DNA of 64,000 nucleotides from Poa pratensis (Eukaryota; Streptophyta; Magnoliopsida; Poales; Poaceae). The notes under the pieces are model-generated. The model worked only from the letters and a program-made list of their open reading frames with translations, had not been told where the DNA came from and did not search any database. The stretch covers positions 137,912,687 through 137,976,686 of the forward strand of contig CAMZMU010000041.1 in NCBI GenBank assembly GCA_947311845.1. Reading direction: 5' to 3'. A program made the position numbers and the translations under genes. The number at the start of each line of letters is the position of its first letter. The stretch's first letter is position 1. Positions 10,571-20,735 of the stretch are shown here, one piece after another.

Positions 10571-13131
10571 AGCATCCCCAAGCTTAGTTCCTACTCGTCC
10601 TCGAGTACGTAAACGATAAAACAAAATAATTTTGAAGTGACATGCTACCATCATAATCTTGATCAAATAGTATTGTAAAGCACATGTTATGAATGAAGTG
10701 ATCCAGGTCAATGGTCTATAGTTTGCTAGCAAGTAGATAATGAGCAAACAACTGAATCATATAAGCAAAAACTTTTCATGAATAGTACTTTTGAGACAAG
10801 CATCAAAGAGTTTTGCATAAGAGTTAACTCATAAAGCAATAGATTCTAAGTAAAAGGTATTTAACCAACACAAAGGAAGATTTAAGCTTCAGCAATTGCT
10901 TTCAACTTTCAACATATATATCTCATGGATATTTGTCAACACAAAGCAATATAATAAGTGCAATATACAAGCATATAAAAATTGTTGCACCAAAGTTGAC
11001 ACTAGTGTTTGCTTCTGAGATAGAAAGAAGTAGGAAAACTGACTCAACATAAAAGTAAAAGAAAGGCCCTTCGCAGAGGGAAGCAGGGATTAAATCATGT
11101 GCTAGAGCTTTTTAAGTTTTTGAAATCATATAGAGAGTAAAAATAAGTTTTGAGAGGTGTTTGTTAATTGTCAACGAATCAGAAAATGGAAAGTACAATA
11201 TGACCCCTGCCAACCAGACTTTTAAGAGCGGCTCCCATGAAGGACGTTATTTCTACCAGCAAGGCAGATCATCCCTCTTCTCTTTTGTTTACACATGCAG
11301 ATATTTCACTGTTTGTCATTGCTTGACTGATAAATCAGGGCAAAAATGTGAAGATAATTAAGCGGTTAAAGTTGTAATTAATTGGGACTGGGCACCCCAT
11401 TTGCCAGCGCTTTTTGCAAAATTAATGGATAAGCGGATGTATATGCCGCTAGTCCGGTGGTAAAGTCTGTTTGACAGTTGACATAAAGACATCCACCCCG
11501 TCCTCATGAGCTTGGTAAACATTGACACAAAAAGGAGTAATATTTTTTTGAATAGTTTAAAGGTAGCACATGAAAAATTTACTTGGAGTGGCAAGGAAAT
11601 ACCACATATAGGTAGTTATGGTGGACACAAATGGCATGGATTTTGGCTCAAGGTTTTGGATGCACGAGAAGCATTCCCTCTCAGTACAGAGTTTAGGCTA
11701 GCAAGGTTATTTGAAGCAAACACAGGATATCAACCGACACAGCAAGACTTATATGAAAACATATTGCAAGCATTATAAGACTCTACACTGTCTTCCTTGT
11801 TAACCAAACCCTTTTACTAGAAAATATCTAGACCTTAGAGATCATGCAAACCAAATTTCAACGAGCTTTACGGTAGTTCTTCATTAATAGGTTTTAACTA
11901 CATGATACAAAAGCTTAAAATGAACTACTTGATAACTCAAAAAATTGACAAGTATCAAATTATCCAATACAGTGATCTACAAGAATATGTAAGCTTTTTC
12001 CATTATACCATCTACCACATGCAACATTTTCTGTTCCAACCAAACACCAATCAATTATTTCAACATAAACTCTCCAAACAATTATAAGTGAAGCAAGAGA
12101 GTACTTTCTTTAAAAGAACTAACAGCTCTGAATAAGAGATGCATGAAAAACATGAGCTAAAAGCATAGCAATAGCTAGATAAGAATACTCAACAAGTATA
12201 AGTGAAGAATAGGAGTATTCATATGAAAAAGCGGAGCGTGTCTCTCTCCCAATCAAGAATGCTAGGGTCCAATCAAGTTGACCATAAGAAAAATAAAATA
12301 CTGAAAATAAAAGCACACAGACGCTCCAAGTAAAGCACATATGATGTGAAAGAATTAAAATATAGTTTCACTAGAGATGACCTGATAAGTTGCTGATGAA
12401 GAAGGGGATGCCTTGGGCATCCCCAAGCTTAGACGCTTGAGTCTTCTTGAAATATGCTGGGTGATCCATGGGAGAATCCCCAATCTTAAGCTCTCTTCAC
12501 TCTTCTTGATCACATTATATCATCCTTCTCTCTTGACCCTTGAAAACTTCGCCACACAAAACTCAGAATAATTCTCATTAGAGGGTTAGTGCACAATCAA
12601 AAACTCACATGTTCTATAAGGACACAAACATGATAATTACTTTTTAAACATTAGCTACTACTACTGATGTTATGTGAAGCTCTTCCACCTTAAAAAGAAT
12701 TCCACTCAACACTAGTAAAAGAGAGAATGCAAAATAAAAGACAGAATCTGTCTAAAACAGAACAGTCCGTAAAGACGAATTTTTTCGAGGCACTTACGTT
12801 GCTCTCAATCGAAAAACTCAAAACTAATGAAAGATGCGTACATATCTGAGGATCACGCACAAAAAATTTCAGATTTAAATAATTTTTTGTGATTTTACAG
12901 AAGCAAAACGGTGAACAGCAGAAATCTGTTCCTGCGCAGAAATCCAAATCTAGCATCATCTTCCTATTAGAGGCCTTACTTGGCACAACAATGCAAGAAA
13001 ATAAAGATACAAATGCATTGCTACAGAAGTAAACAGCACCTTGACTCAAATAAAATAAAAAAAATGGGTTGTCTCCCACAAGCGTTTTCTTTAAAGCCGT
13101 TTAGCTAGGCATGATAATTTTAACGATGCTC
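10571..13131 (-). other. Non-coding 3' internal region of the non-autonomous element
   Basis: About 2.5 kb without a credible gene. It is the inverted counterpart of 4680-7289: both carry the GGCGTTAAAGAAAAGCGCTT-type block (here degenerate near 13082), the hairpin at 12404-12424 and the CTCGAGGACGAG motif before the polypurine tract. Confidence 0.75.
12404..12424 (-). repeat. Conserved hairpin, second copy
   Basis: On the minus strand GGGGATGCC, loop CAA, GGCATCCCC, preceded by AAGCTT, as at 5348-5368. Conservation of stem and loop in two elements that otherwise differ in coding content suggests a cis-acting role. Confidence 0.8.
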
Positions 13132-14086
13132 TCATATGTATAAGAGTTGAACATATAAGAATGCATCTAGAAGCAAATATAAAGCACATTTAAGCCTAAC
13201 ACACTTCCAATGCAAGGGAATCTTGTAAGAAAATAAATCAATAAAGCACAAAGTGACTAACATAGGAAGGCAAAACAAGTGCAACTTCAAAAATTTCAAC
13301 ATAAAGAGAGAAGACTTAATATTATTGAGATATATGAAACCGTGTCTCCCTCTCTCATAAGGACCAGTAGGTCTTAAAGTACCCAGCAAATAAAAGGAAA
13401 TCAAGAGAAAGCTCAAAACCTTCATCATAAAGAGAAGAAATTTAGTAACATGAAGATTTCTATAACCATACTTTCCTCTCTCAAAATAATTTTCAGTGGC
13501 ATCATGAATAAACTCAACAATATAGCTATCACATAAAGCATTCTTATCATGATCCACATGCATATAAGTATCATTACTCTCCACATAAGCATAAACAGTT
13601 TCATTAGTAATAGTGGGAGTAAAAGTATCACATCCATCATTGTAATCATCATAAATTGGAGGCATAGAATAATCATAATGAATTTTATCCTCAATAGTAG
13701 ATGGACTGAATATCATATTCATCATTGTAAACATCATATATAGGAGGCATATCATAATCAACATAAACTATATCCTCAATAGTAAGTGGAGTGAAAATAT
13801 CACAATCATTATAAACATCATATATTGGAGGCAAAGTATCATCAAAGCAAATTTTCTCCTCCAAAACCGGGGAACTAAAAAGATCATTTTCATCAAAACC
13901 GACCTCCCCAAGCTTAAATTCTTCCATAGCATTAGCAATAATGGTGTTCAAAGAATTTATAGTAATAACATTGCTACCATCATGCAAATAATTTTCCATA
14001 GGTTTTTTAATTTTCTCTTCAAACACGTCATGTCCTAACTCAAGATAAATTTTATAGAGCTCTCTAATTTTGTTGTTGTTTTCCAT
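13132..14086 (-). pseudogene. unknown ORF: acidic repeats followed by hydrophobic C-terminus
   Basis: I do not recognise the family. The frame starts at ATG 14086 (MENNNKIRELYKIYLELGHD), about 150 bp behind the primer-binding site, where gag would be. The N-terminal part is a short helical segment; the middle has three copies of an acidic repeat with core PPIYDVYND, spaced about 27 residues (DNA near 13820, 13735 and 13650). The frame shifts once near 13710 and continues to 13132. The C-terminal third is hydrophobic, with two related segments (ERGKYGYRNLHVTKFLLF and ERGRHGFIYLNNIKSSLF), and could span a membrane. Length without the frameshift would be about 317 residues. Persistence of an open frame in an element without gag-pol suggests it was under selection. 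Confidence 0.6.
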
Positions 14087-14230
14087 TAAGCCTAACTAGT
14101 GAAATAAAAACAAGAAACAAAAAGATATAACTGTAGGATCTAAAGGAGATAGCTTCGAGCACTCACACGTCGGCAATAGTGCTAGAAAATAGCTTAGTAG
14201 ACTGAGGATGTGAGTACCTTTTACCTTACC

Positions 14231-14248
14231 TCCCCGGCAACGGCGCCA
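14231..14248 (-). other. tRNA-Asp primer-binding site
   Basis: On the minus strand TGGCGCCGTTGCCGGGGA, identical to the site at 2414-2431, 13 nt behind the end of the 5' LTR (14262). It fixes the minus orientation. Confidence 0.9.
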
Positions 14249-14261
14249 GAAAATAGCTTGA

Positions 14262-15700
14262 TGTCTACACACGCTTCTATTCTTGTAGACAGTGTTGGGC
14301 CTCTAAGTGCAGAGGTTTGTAGAACAGCAGCAAGTTTCCCTTAAGTGAATCACCCAAGGTTTATCGAACTCAGGGAGGTAGAGGTCAAAGATATCCCTCT
14401 CAAGCAACCCTGAAATTAAGATACAAGAAGTCTCTTGTGTCCCCAACACACCTAATACACTTGTCAAATGTATAGGTGCACTAGTTCGGTGAAGAGATAT
14501 TAAAATACAAGTGATATGGATGATTATAAGTGGTAATTGCAATCTGAAATAAAAATGACAGCAAGCAAACATGTAGCAGAACTGGTTGTAAACGGTGTTT
14601 CAATGCTTAGAAACAAGGCCTAGGGATCATACTTTCACTAGTGGACACTCTCAACAATAATAATATAATTGAATACATAGATATTTCCTCTTCACTATGC
14701 TACTCTGAATTATTCTCTCGTTGGATAACGAACACCAATCCACTATGTAGGGCTATAAAAGCACACCTTAAAGTCGCATTCCACATCTAGCGAACCCCAC
14801 ACTGTCAACTTGAGCGCCCTAAAATAGTACTAGACAAACACCACAATTTCATAGAGACATCCAACACAAATAATAACTCATGATAAGTATTCCTGTAATC
14901 TTTAGCCTAAGAGCCACACACGGTGCGCACACTGTCAACTTCGCACCGTGGGACAAAGGTGACTCCGGAGTTTACATTAATAAAACCACTCAAGTAGCAT
15001 ATAAGATAATGAAGAGTAACATCTATGGATTCAACTAGATTACAAAACTCATGATCACATAAAGATCACACCATGGGAGAGAGAGAGAGATAAACCACAT
15101 AGCTACCGGTAGAGCCCTCAGCCCCGATGAAGAACTACTCCCTCCTTATCATGGGAGGCAGCAACGGTGATGAAGATGGCGGTGGCGTCGATGGAGATGG
15201 CTCCGGGGGCAATTCCCAGTCCCGGCAGGGTGCCGAAACAGAGACTTATGTCCCCCGAATTAGGGTTTTTGGTGGCGGCGGAGCTACGTAACTCTTCTGG
15301 AGAAATCGTCGATTCTTTTAGGGTTTGCAATATATAGTCCAAAGGGTGTCGCGAGGCGGTGACCGAGGCGGACACACAACACCACGGCGCGGCCCCCTTC
15401 TGGCCACGCGGGCCCATGGTGTGGGGGCTGTGGGCCTCCCCAGACTTGTCCTTCTGGCTCCCGGAGTCTTCTCGAGTTTTAGAATTTCTGTAATTTTTTC
15501 AGATTTTTTTGAGCACTTTCAGTTTTGGACATTTTCTGCAATGCACGGACATAATAAACAGAAACTGGCATTGTGGCATCTTGTTAATAGGTTAGTCCAA
15601 TAAATGTCATAATATGATATAAAGTGCATATAAAACATGTGATATTGATATAGAACAAGCATGAAACATCAAAAATTATATATATGTTTGAGACGTATCA
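14262..15700 (-). repeat. 5' LTR of the non-autonomous element
   Basis: 1,439 bp; minus-strand start TGATACGTCTCAAACATATA (one change compared with the 3' LTR), end CGTAGACA. A TATA-like TATATTGCAAAC (minus, near 15330) precedes the leader. Alignment with 9196-10570 shows one large deletion in the latter plus scattered changes, so this element is older than the one at 789-8905. Confidence 0.9.
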
Positions 15701-17895
15701 GGTGGCATCCTAAACGGTCCTTGGCCTCCTTCAGCTTCCGCTCGGCATCATCATGCTGTGCTTTGAGCTCCTTCTCGAGTTCGCGCACCGCTTCACAGAA
15801 GACTCTTGATCGCCTGCGTGAAGACATAAAACGTCGAGTGGTTGCGACACAAGAAACACAATAAGTTAACACCAATAAAGGGAGGTGCTTACGCTTCGAT
15901 TGCTCCAGAGCAGCGTGAAATTGATCCCTCTCTTCTTCCATTCGGACGTAGGCCGCACCCGACTCCAGGAGGTTGCGGCAGTAGGGATGCACACCAAGAG
16001 GCAAATCCGTGACTTTGAGCCTATGAACAACTATTTTAGTTGCACATAGCCTCAGGGGATACTCCCATCGGGAGCGCTGTCGCGCACCCGATACATCAAA
16101 TAAACAGAATACTTACATAGTCAAAGAGCGATGCCGCGCTCGAAGAAGACGGAACAGGTACCTCCGCGGTGGCAGGGGTCGAAGCCTTTACCACCTTCGT
16201 AGCGGTTGTCGCAGTCGCCAAAATAGAAGCCTCTAGAGGATTCAACTCCGCCTCCATGCCACTCGAAGTCGACGCCTGTTCCTGGACAGGAGAATGAGGT
16301 GTACTCGTGCCATGACCAGCATTGCGCAAGCAAGGATGAAATCAACAGATTGAGCACAAATACAGACAGAAGCTCGGATTGAAGAATGGTGCTCACCTTA
16401 TTTCCTCCTCTTCACTACCGAGGTCGTCAATGTCAAACAACACACCGAACTCGGTTGCGCTACCAACAGGAGGCGCCATGTTGAGCGGCTCAACCACCAC
16501 CAGCTCCTTCAGGCTGGGCGACGAAGAACCCGAGTCGCCATCATCGCGAAGCTCCACCCTTTCGGACGGCGAGTCTTCGGCAACAGCTTTGGCCTTGTCC
16601 CGGCGCTGGCGCTTGAGTGGCTGCTCATCTTCATCATCTTGTTCCGTCTCCTGCACAACCTCATCGTGTGGGCTGGACGTGGAGGGGATGGAATCATCCT
16701 CATCAATCGGCTCCACTTCCGGAAACTCTGCCTCAAAAGTCGGCCCATCTTCGGGCAAAGGTGGTAAACAGGAGGGAGCCGGGTGATTCTGCAAATCAAG
16801 CACAATGGAGTTCAAAAGCGGAAGCAAGACCAAAATTACTCACTACAGCAACAGAAGAACCAGCAACAGCAAAAGACAAAACTAACCGCAGGCAGTGGTT
16901 TGTCGACCCCATATGGCTTTACTAGGCAGTCGACGTTGCACGGGTCTACAGCCCTGAGACTGGTCATAGACCGCACAGCGCTTCCGGTTTCCTTCTTCGA
17001 CCGCACCTCCTTCGTCAGGCGAGTTGAATCATTCGCACCTTGGAACTCCCACATTGGGTGGTCCCGAAGGCGTAGCGGCTGCACGCGCCTTTTCATCATC
17101 GTGGCGATGAGATGGATGCCACCTGACTCCTTGCCCATCACCTTCAACAAATCAGCGACCTTGCCCAGCAGTGGCGCCACCTCCACCTTGTCAGCACTTG
17201 ACAGCGAGTGCGCCCAGGCATTCGACTTCCTCAAAGGCTTGTCAGTCGCAAAGGAAGTGAGGCCCTCATGCTCCACGCGGACATAGAACCACTTCTTCCT
17301 CCAGCCTTGGACGAAGTCGGACTGCTTCAACAAAAAATAAGTGGTGTCACCACGCACTTGGATGCCGAAGCCGCCAATGGGTAGTGCCGCCACCACCCAC
17401 GTTCCTCTTCACATTGAAGATGGCCTCCCACAGGCCCCAGTGCGGGTGCACTCCCAGGAAGCACTCGCAAAGAATGAAGAAGCAGGCGATGTGGAGGACG
17501 TCGTTCAGCATCAGATCATGCATCTGGATCCCGTATGCAAACAGTAGCCCGCGCACGAAATCATGAAGGGGAAAGGAGAAACCCCGATGCAAGAAATCCA
17601 CGAAGCAGACGCGCTCGCCAGCTCGAGGCTACGGAGTTACCTCTTTCCCAGGCGCGCGTGTGGCCAGTTGGTCCGCCGGCGGCAGCAACCCGTCTTCCCG
17701 GAGTTCATCCAGGTGTCGTTGCTTGACGGATGACCTAACCCAGTCGCTGGGAACCTTCTTCAATGTGTCCACGGTGGCAGCATCAACAATGGCGGCGGCG
17801 CTTGCCGCCGTACTCCCCCTCTTCGTCTTCACGGCTACAGCGCCGGTGGCGGCAGAGCTCGTTGCGGCCGCAACCTTCTTTCCGCCTCCTTTCAT

Positions 17896-19326
17896 CGTGG
17901 CTAGCGGCTGGAGGTGGGTGCGTGGACCAAGCTCGGTTGCAGTGGCTATGGAGGCAAAGCGCGAGGAAGAAGATGCAACAAGGACACGGAACGGCAAGTA
18001 TGGGGATGAAAATCGATCTATTCCCCTGCGGTGAAATAAATATACCACGGCGCCGCACAATCAGCACCGTCCAAACGGTATCGGCCGTAATGGCCAAAAT
18101 CCAACCATACACGTGGCAGCAGCGGAACGCAACCATCGTAGGCCACGACGCCCACTACGCACAAGAAACAAGGCAACCATCATCACTTCCCGAAAATTTC
18201 GCTCTGTGCGGTCAAATCAGAACTGAAACAGCGTCTTTCCTGGTCAACACTGACAATGGGCCCGCACTGATGCGTCCCATCAACGGAACCGCGCAAGCAA
18301 AAGATCGTCATGCATGACATCAGCTTTGAGAGCTGGAGAATCATTCGTGCCAGACTTTTTGTACAAACGAAACGCCAAAGCCAACAGGCTATCTAATGCC
18401 CTTGACGGACCCTTGAGTCATTCGATTCAGGTGCATTTCTACTCGAGCGTGTCAAATCAGTAAGCCAGCTGGCTGAACAGGGACTCCATTACTTTGTCGA
18501 GTCCCTAAAATCACACTTCTTTCAGTAGGCCACAAGGCTAAAACGGGACTCTTTGATCTGTCGAGTCCCAACTCATTCTTCATTTACTCCCATCGGGAGC
18601 GCATCAAAATTTTCTTTCGACTGGAGGTTAATTGAGATTAACCTCAATTGCAATCAATTCAGCTTAATCTCGGGGGCTTCTCCCATCGTGAGCGCTGTCG
18701 CGCCCCCGATAAGCACAAGACTACTGGACCACTGAGTCCCAAAACAGGCACTCGAATTTCTATTGAATCCCAAAGGCCACCCAGCTTCATACACAAGCTT
18801 ACAACGACAGCAGTCGCAAACCATTCGATTCCCGAGATGTGTCTGCCCCATATGCTCCTCGGATGTTGCACCCAAAGTGCAAAGATAAGACCCGCCGATC
18901 TGTCAAGCCGGCCAGGGCTCACACCCGCTGCGTTCACCCTGTAATTTCCGTACCAGTAGGCATGAAGAAAATCCTCACGGATGCGTTGGGTACCCGATTC
19001 ATCATAACATCCTCTGTAAGGCCTCCGCGGCATGAGTCGAATCTTATCAGCTCTTTCCAGGTTCGAGTCCGGGGACTCGGGCTTGAGGTAGACTGGCTAG
19101 GTTCTTGCCCAAGAGCATCTAACTGATCCTGATCCGTCGAGTGAACCAGGCCAGCCATGTCATCATCCCTAGAAATTGTCGGCTACGACAGCAAAACAAG
19201 AACATATCCAACAGTCAATATACTACCGACTCAGAACAAAATGCCTTGCAACACGTAAAGAATGACGTGCACCCGGAGAAGAGTCCTTACCCGATTCTTC
19301 GACTCGACCAAGCACTCGGGGGCTAC
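17896..19326 (+). other. Spacer between antisense gene and 3' LTR, with repeated hairpin and polypurine tract
   Basis: No coding domain is seen. A TATA-like TATATTTATT (minus strand, 18036-18045) lies about 150 nt upstream of the antisense ATG and could be its promoter. A structured motif with core CTCCCATCGGGAG occurs near 18588 and, as CTCCCATCGTGAG, near 18679, where it is framed by TCGGGGGC and GCCCCCGA; a third copy is in an intron of the antisense gene (16068-16095). The stretch ends with CTCGGGGGCTAC directly before the LTR. Confidence 0.6.
18036..18045 (-). promoter_or_regulatory. TATA-like box of the antisense gene
   Basis: TATATTTATT on the minus strand, about 150 nt before the proposed ATG at 17895. 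Position fits a core promoter with a leader near 120 nt; no other support. Confidence 0.35.
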
Positions 19327-19817
19327 TGACGTGGGCCTACCTATCGGGTGCCCCACCATGAAGATACCTGGTGCACGCAAAGACTAGGGCCCGACGGGCG
19401 GCCTACTAGAAGACGATGTTCAAGGCCCACGAAGGGGCCCAAAGAAGACATAGTACTCTCCAAGGAAGGTGTAGGATAGGTCGGTAGAGGCTTCCCTTAC
19501 CTGTAAACCTAGTCGGTTGCGAACTCCCGAGACCCAGCCTCCAATATAAAGGCTGGGAAGGCCGCCGATCTAGGGGTACGCTCATATTCCACCACCAAAA
19601 CCCTAGCGAGATCAACATCTCGCTGGAATCGCCATTGTAACACCTCCAAACTATCAATAACAGACAAGCTGGAAGTAGAGTATTATCCTCCGGGAGCCTG
19701 AACCAGGGTAAATCGCCTTGATTGTCAGCCGTGGTAACTACCAGCACTCCAAACTTTCTCCCTCTCAATCAATCTGGGGTACTCGACCCTGAGACTTGTC
19801 GTGGCCACCCCACGTCA
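19327..19817 (+). repeat. 3' LTR of the Tat-like element
   Basis: 491 bp from TGACGTGGG to CCCCACGTCA, so the ends are nearly perfect inverted repeats of about 9 bp. It is preceded by the polypurine-type CTCGGGGGCTAC. A TATA-like CAATATAAAGG lies near 19541, and GT/AG-rich leader follows. The next five bases are CCATC, whose partner should lie outside the window. Confidence 0.75.
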
Positions 19818-20723
19818 CCATCTCTCCTAGTTGATTAGATTAGTTGGAGCTTTAGTTCCAACATCGAAATGCAGGTAGAGAGGGTCCTAGACGAATGGCT
19901 GTCGAGATTTAGGTCAGCCATCACCGCGGGGACAATCGTCTCCCATCTCCGATTGGCTAGCTGGCGGCTGTTTTGTGGCATCACAGTTAATCATCACCGG
20001 GGGAGGGGTAATACAGAGAATGGTTGTGAGTTGTGACTGGGAGGAAGAACATAACGGAAGAAGAAGGGAGTGGTTGTGATGGGGAGGAAGAAGATAATGG
20101 AAGAAGAAAGGGGTTACGCGTTCCTTCTGGCATTGGGCCCTAATTCGGTGTCAAATAAGCTAACGTCGTTTTTTTCCTATAGACACGGTACGAATGCAGG
20201 CACTCACATATACACACATACATTCACCCATTCATTGAACACACAACAATGAGCACCTCGAGAAGATTTAGTCGGCTGGTCGGGTCTTGAAATTAAACAA
20301 GTCAACACAGACGTCTCGCTATCAACAAGTACGTCGTCTCACACTGGAAAAATATTCTGCATTTATGAGACACACATGTGTCAAATCTAGGGGTTTGATT
20401 TTTGTTAAGGTGGGGGTACAACGACCCTCCTTACCATTCCTCCAGAGGAAGTTTCTCACCCTATCTCTGTTATGTATGAGTTCGCTACTACAAACACTGG
20501 TGTTTTGTGCCCAAAAAAAGTTTTCTTGTGGTTTTATGTTAAAAGAAGGCCCAACAAGTAGTGCTACATGCTAAAGCCTCACATACTTGCACTTTGTTCA
20601 TGTCTCTTCCGTGTATTTTATGCATGTTCCAACCAAATAACATCCTCTGCAGTTTTCTATGCTTTTCAATCATCTACTTTGCAGTTGCTATCCTGTCCAT
20701 TTTTTCCCATGTTCCCGATTTCT
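19818..20723. other. Unassigned sequence with a short dispersed repeat
   Basis: No gene is recognised. The stretch near 20190-20420 (GAATGCAGGCACTCACATAT, then GAGCACCTCGAGAAGATTTA) resembles a short repeat common between Triticeae genes, of SINE or MITE type, but ends and target duplication are not clear. The rest is AT-rich without open frames of note. Confidence 0.35.
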
Positions 20724-20735
20724 GCATTCCTACGG

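Larger units (their letters stand above)
9196..15700 (-). mobile_element. Non-autonomous Athila-related LTR retrotransposon, complete
   Basis: A complete 6.5-kb insertion on the minus strand with LTRs at 14262-15700 (5') and 9196-10570 (3'), a tRNA-Asp primer-binding site and a polypurine tract. Flanking bases are GGTGA (9191-9195) and GGTGG (15701-15705), a 5-bp target duplication with one change. It splits the antisense gene of the Tat-like element exactly, the coding frame resuming on the other side. There is no gag, protease, reverse transcriptase or integrase; instead one unknown ORF lies where gag should be. Its 3' half is related to the element at 789-8905, the likely source of its proteins in trans. 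Confidence 0.9.
8906..17895 (-). pseudogene. antisense intron-containing Transposase_28-like gene, broken
   Basis: Probable start ATG at 17895 (MKGGGKKVAAATSS). Exon 1 (17895-16887) holds the match to the 'putative gypsy type transposon' family (Pfam Transposase_28): GFSFPLHDFVRGLLFAYGIQ, then LNDVLHIACFFILCECFLG, HPHWGLWEAIFNVKR and WRKKWFYVR. It has an in-frame TAG at 17629-17631 and a 1-nt frameshift near 17385-17400. Further exons, each bounded by GT and AG: 16788-16397 (acidic, Pro/Ser-rich), 16303-16117, 16020-15893 and 15813-15701 (coiled coil), continuing across the nested element as 9195-9130, then 9060-8906. The phase fits at the first two junctions but not at 16117/16020, so one further indel or a different splice site is likely. 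The 3' end is cut off by the Athila-like chain. Role unknown; similar ORFs are accessory genes of Tat elements. Confidence 0.7.
8906..19817 (+). mobile_element. 3' part of a Tat-lineage-like Gypsy element with antisense gene, split by a nested element
   Basis: The visible pieces are 8906-9195 and 15701-19817. From left to right they hold an antisense spliced gene (8906-17895), a spacer, the polypurine-type CTCGGGGGCTAC (19315-19326) and a 491-bp LTR. Antisense ORFs between pol and the 3' LTR are known from Tat-lineage Gypsy elements such as Grande and RIRE2-like families, which is the basis for the lineage call. Its gag, pol and 5' LTR are not in the window; the Athila-like chain sits where they would continue. 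Orientation (plus) rests on the polypurine tract. Confidence 0.6.

Noticed and set aside
16379..17286. Plus-strand ORFs across the antisense gene (for example 16379-16786, 16783-17286)
   Set aside because: They are shadows of the minus-strand exons, where domain similarity and splice sites are found.
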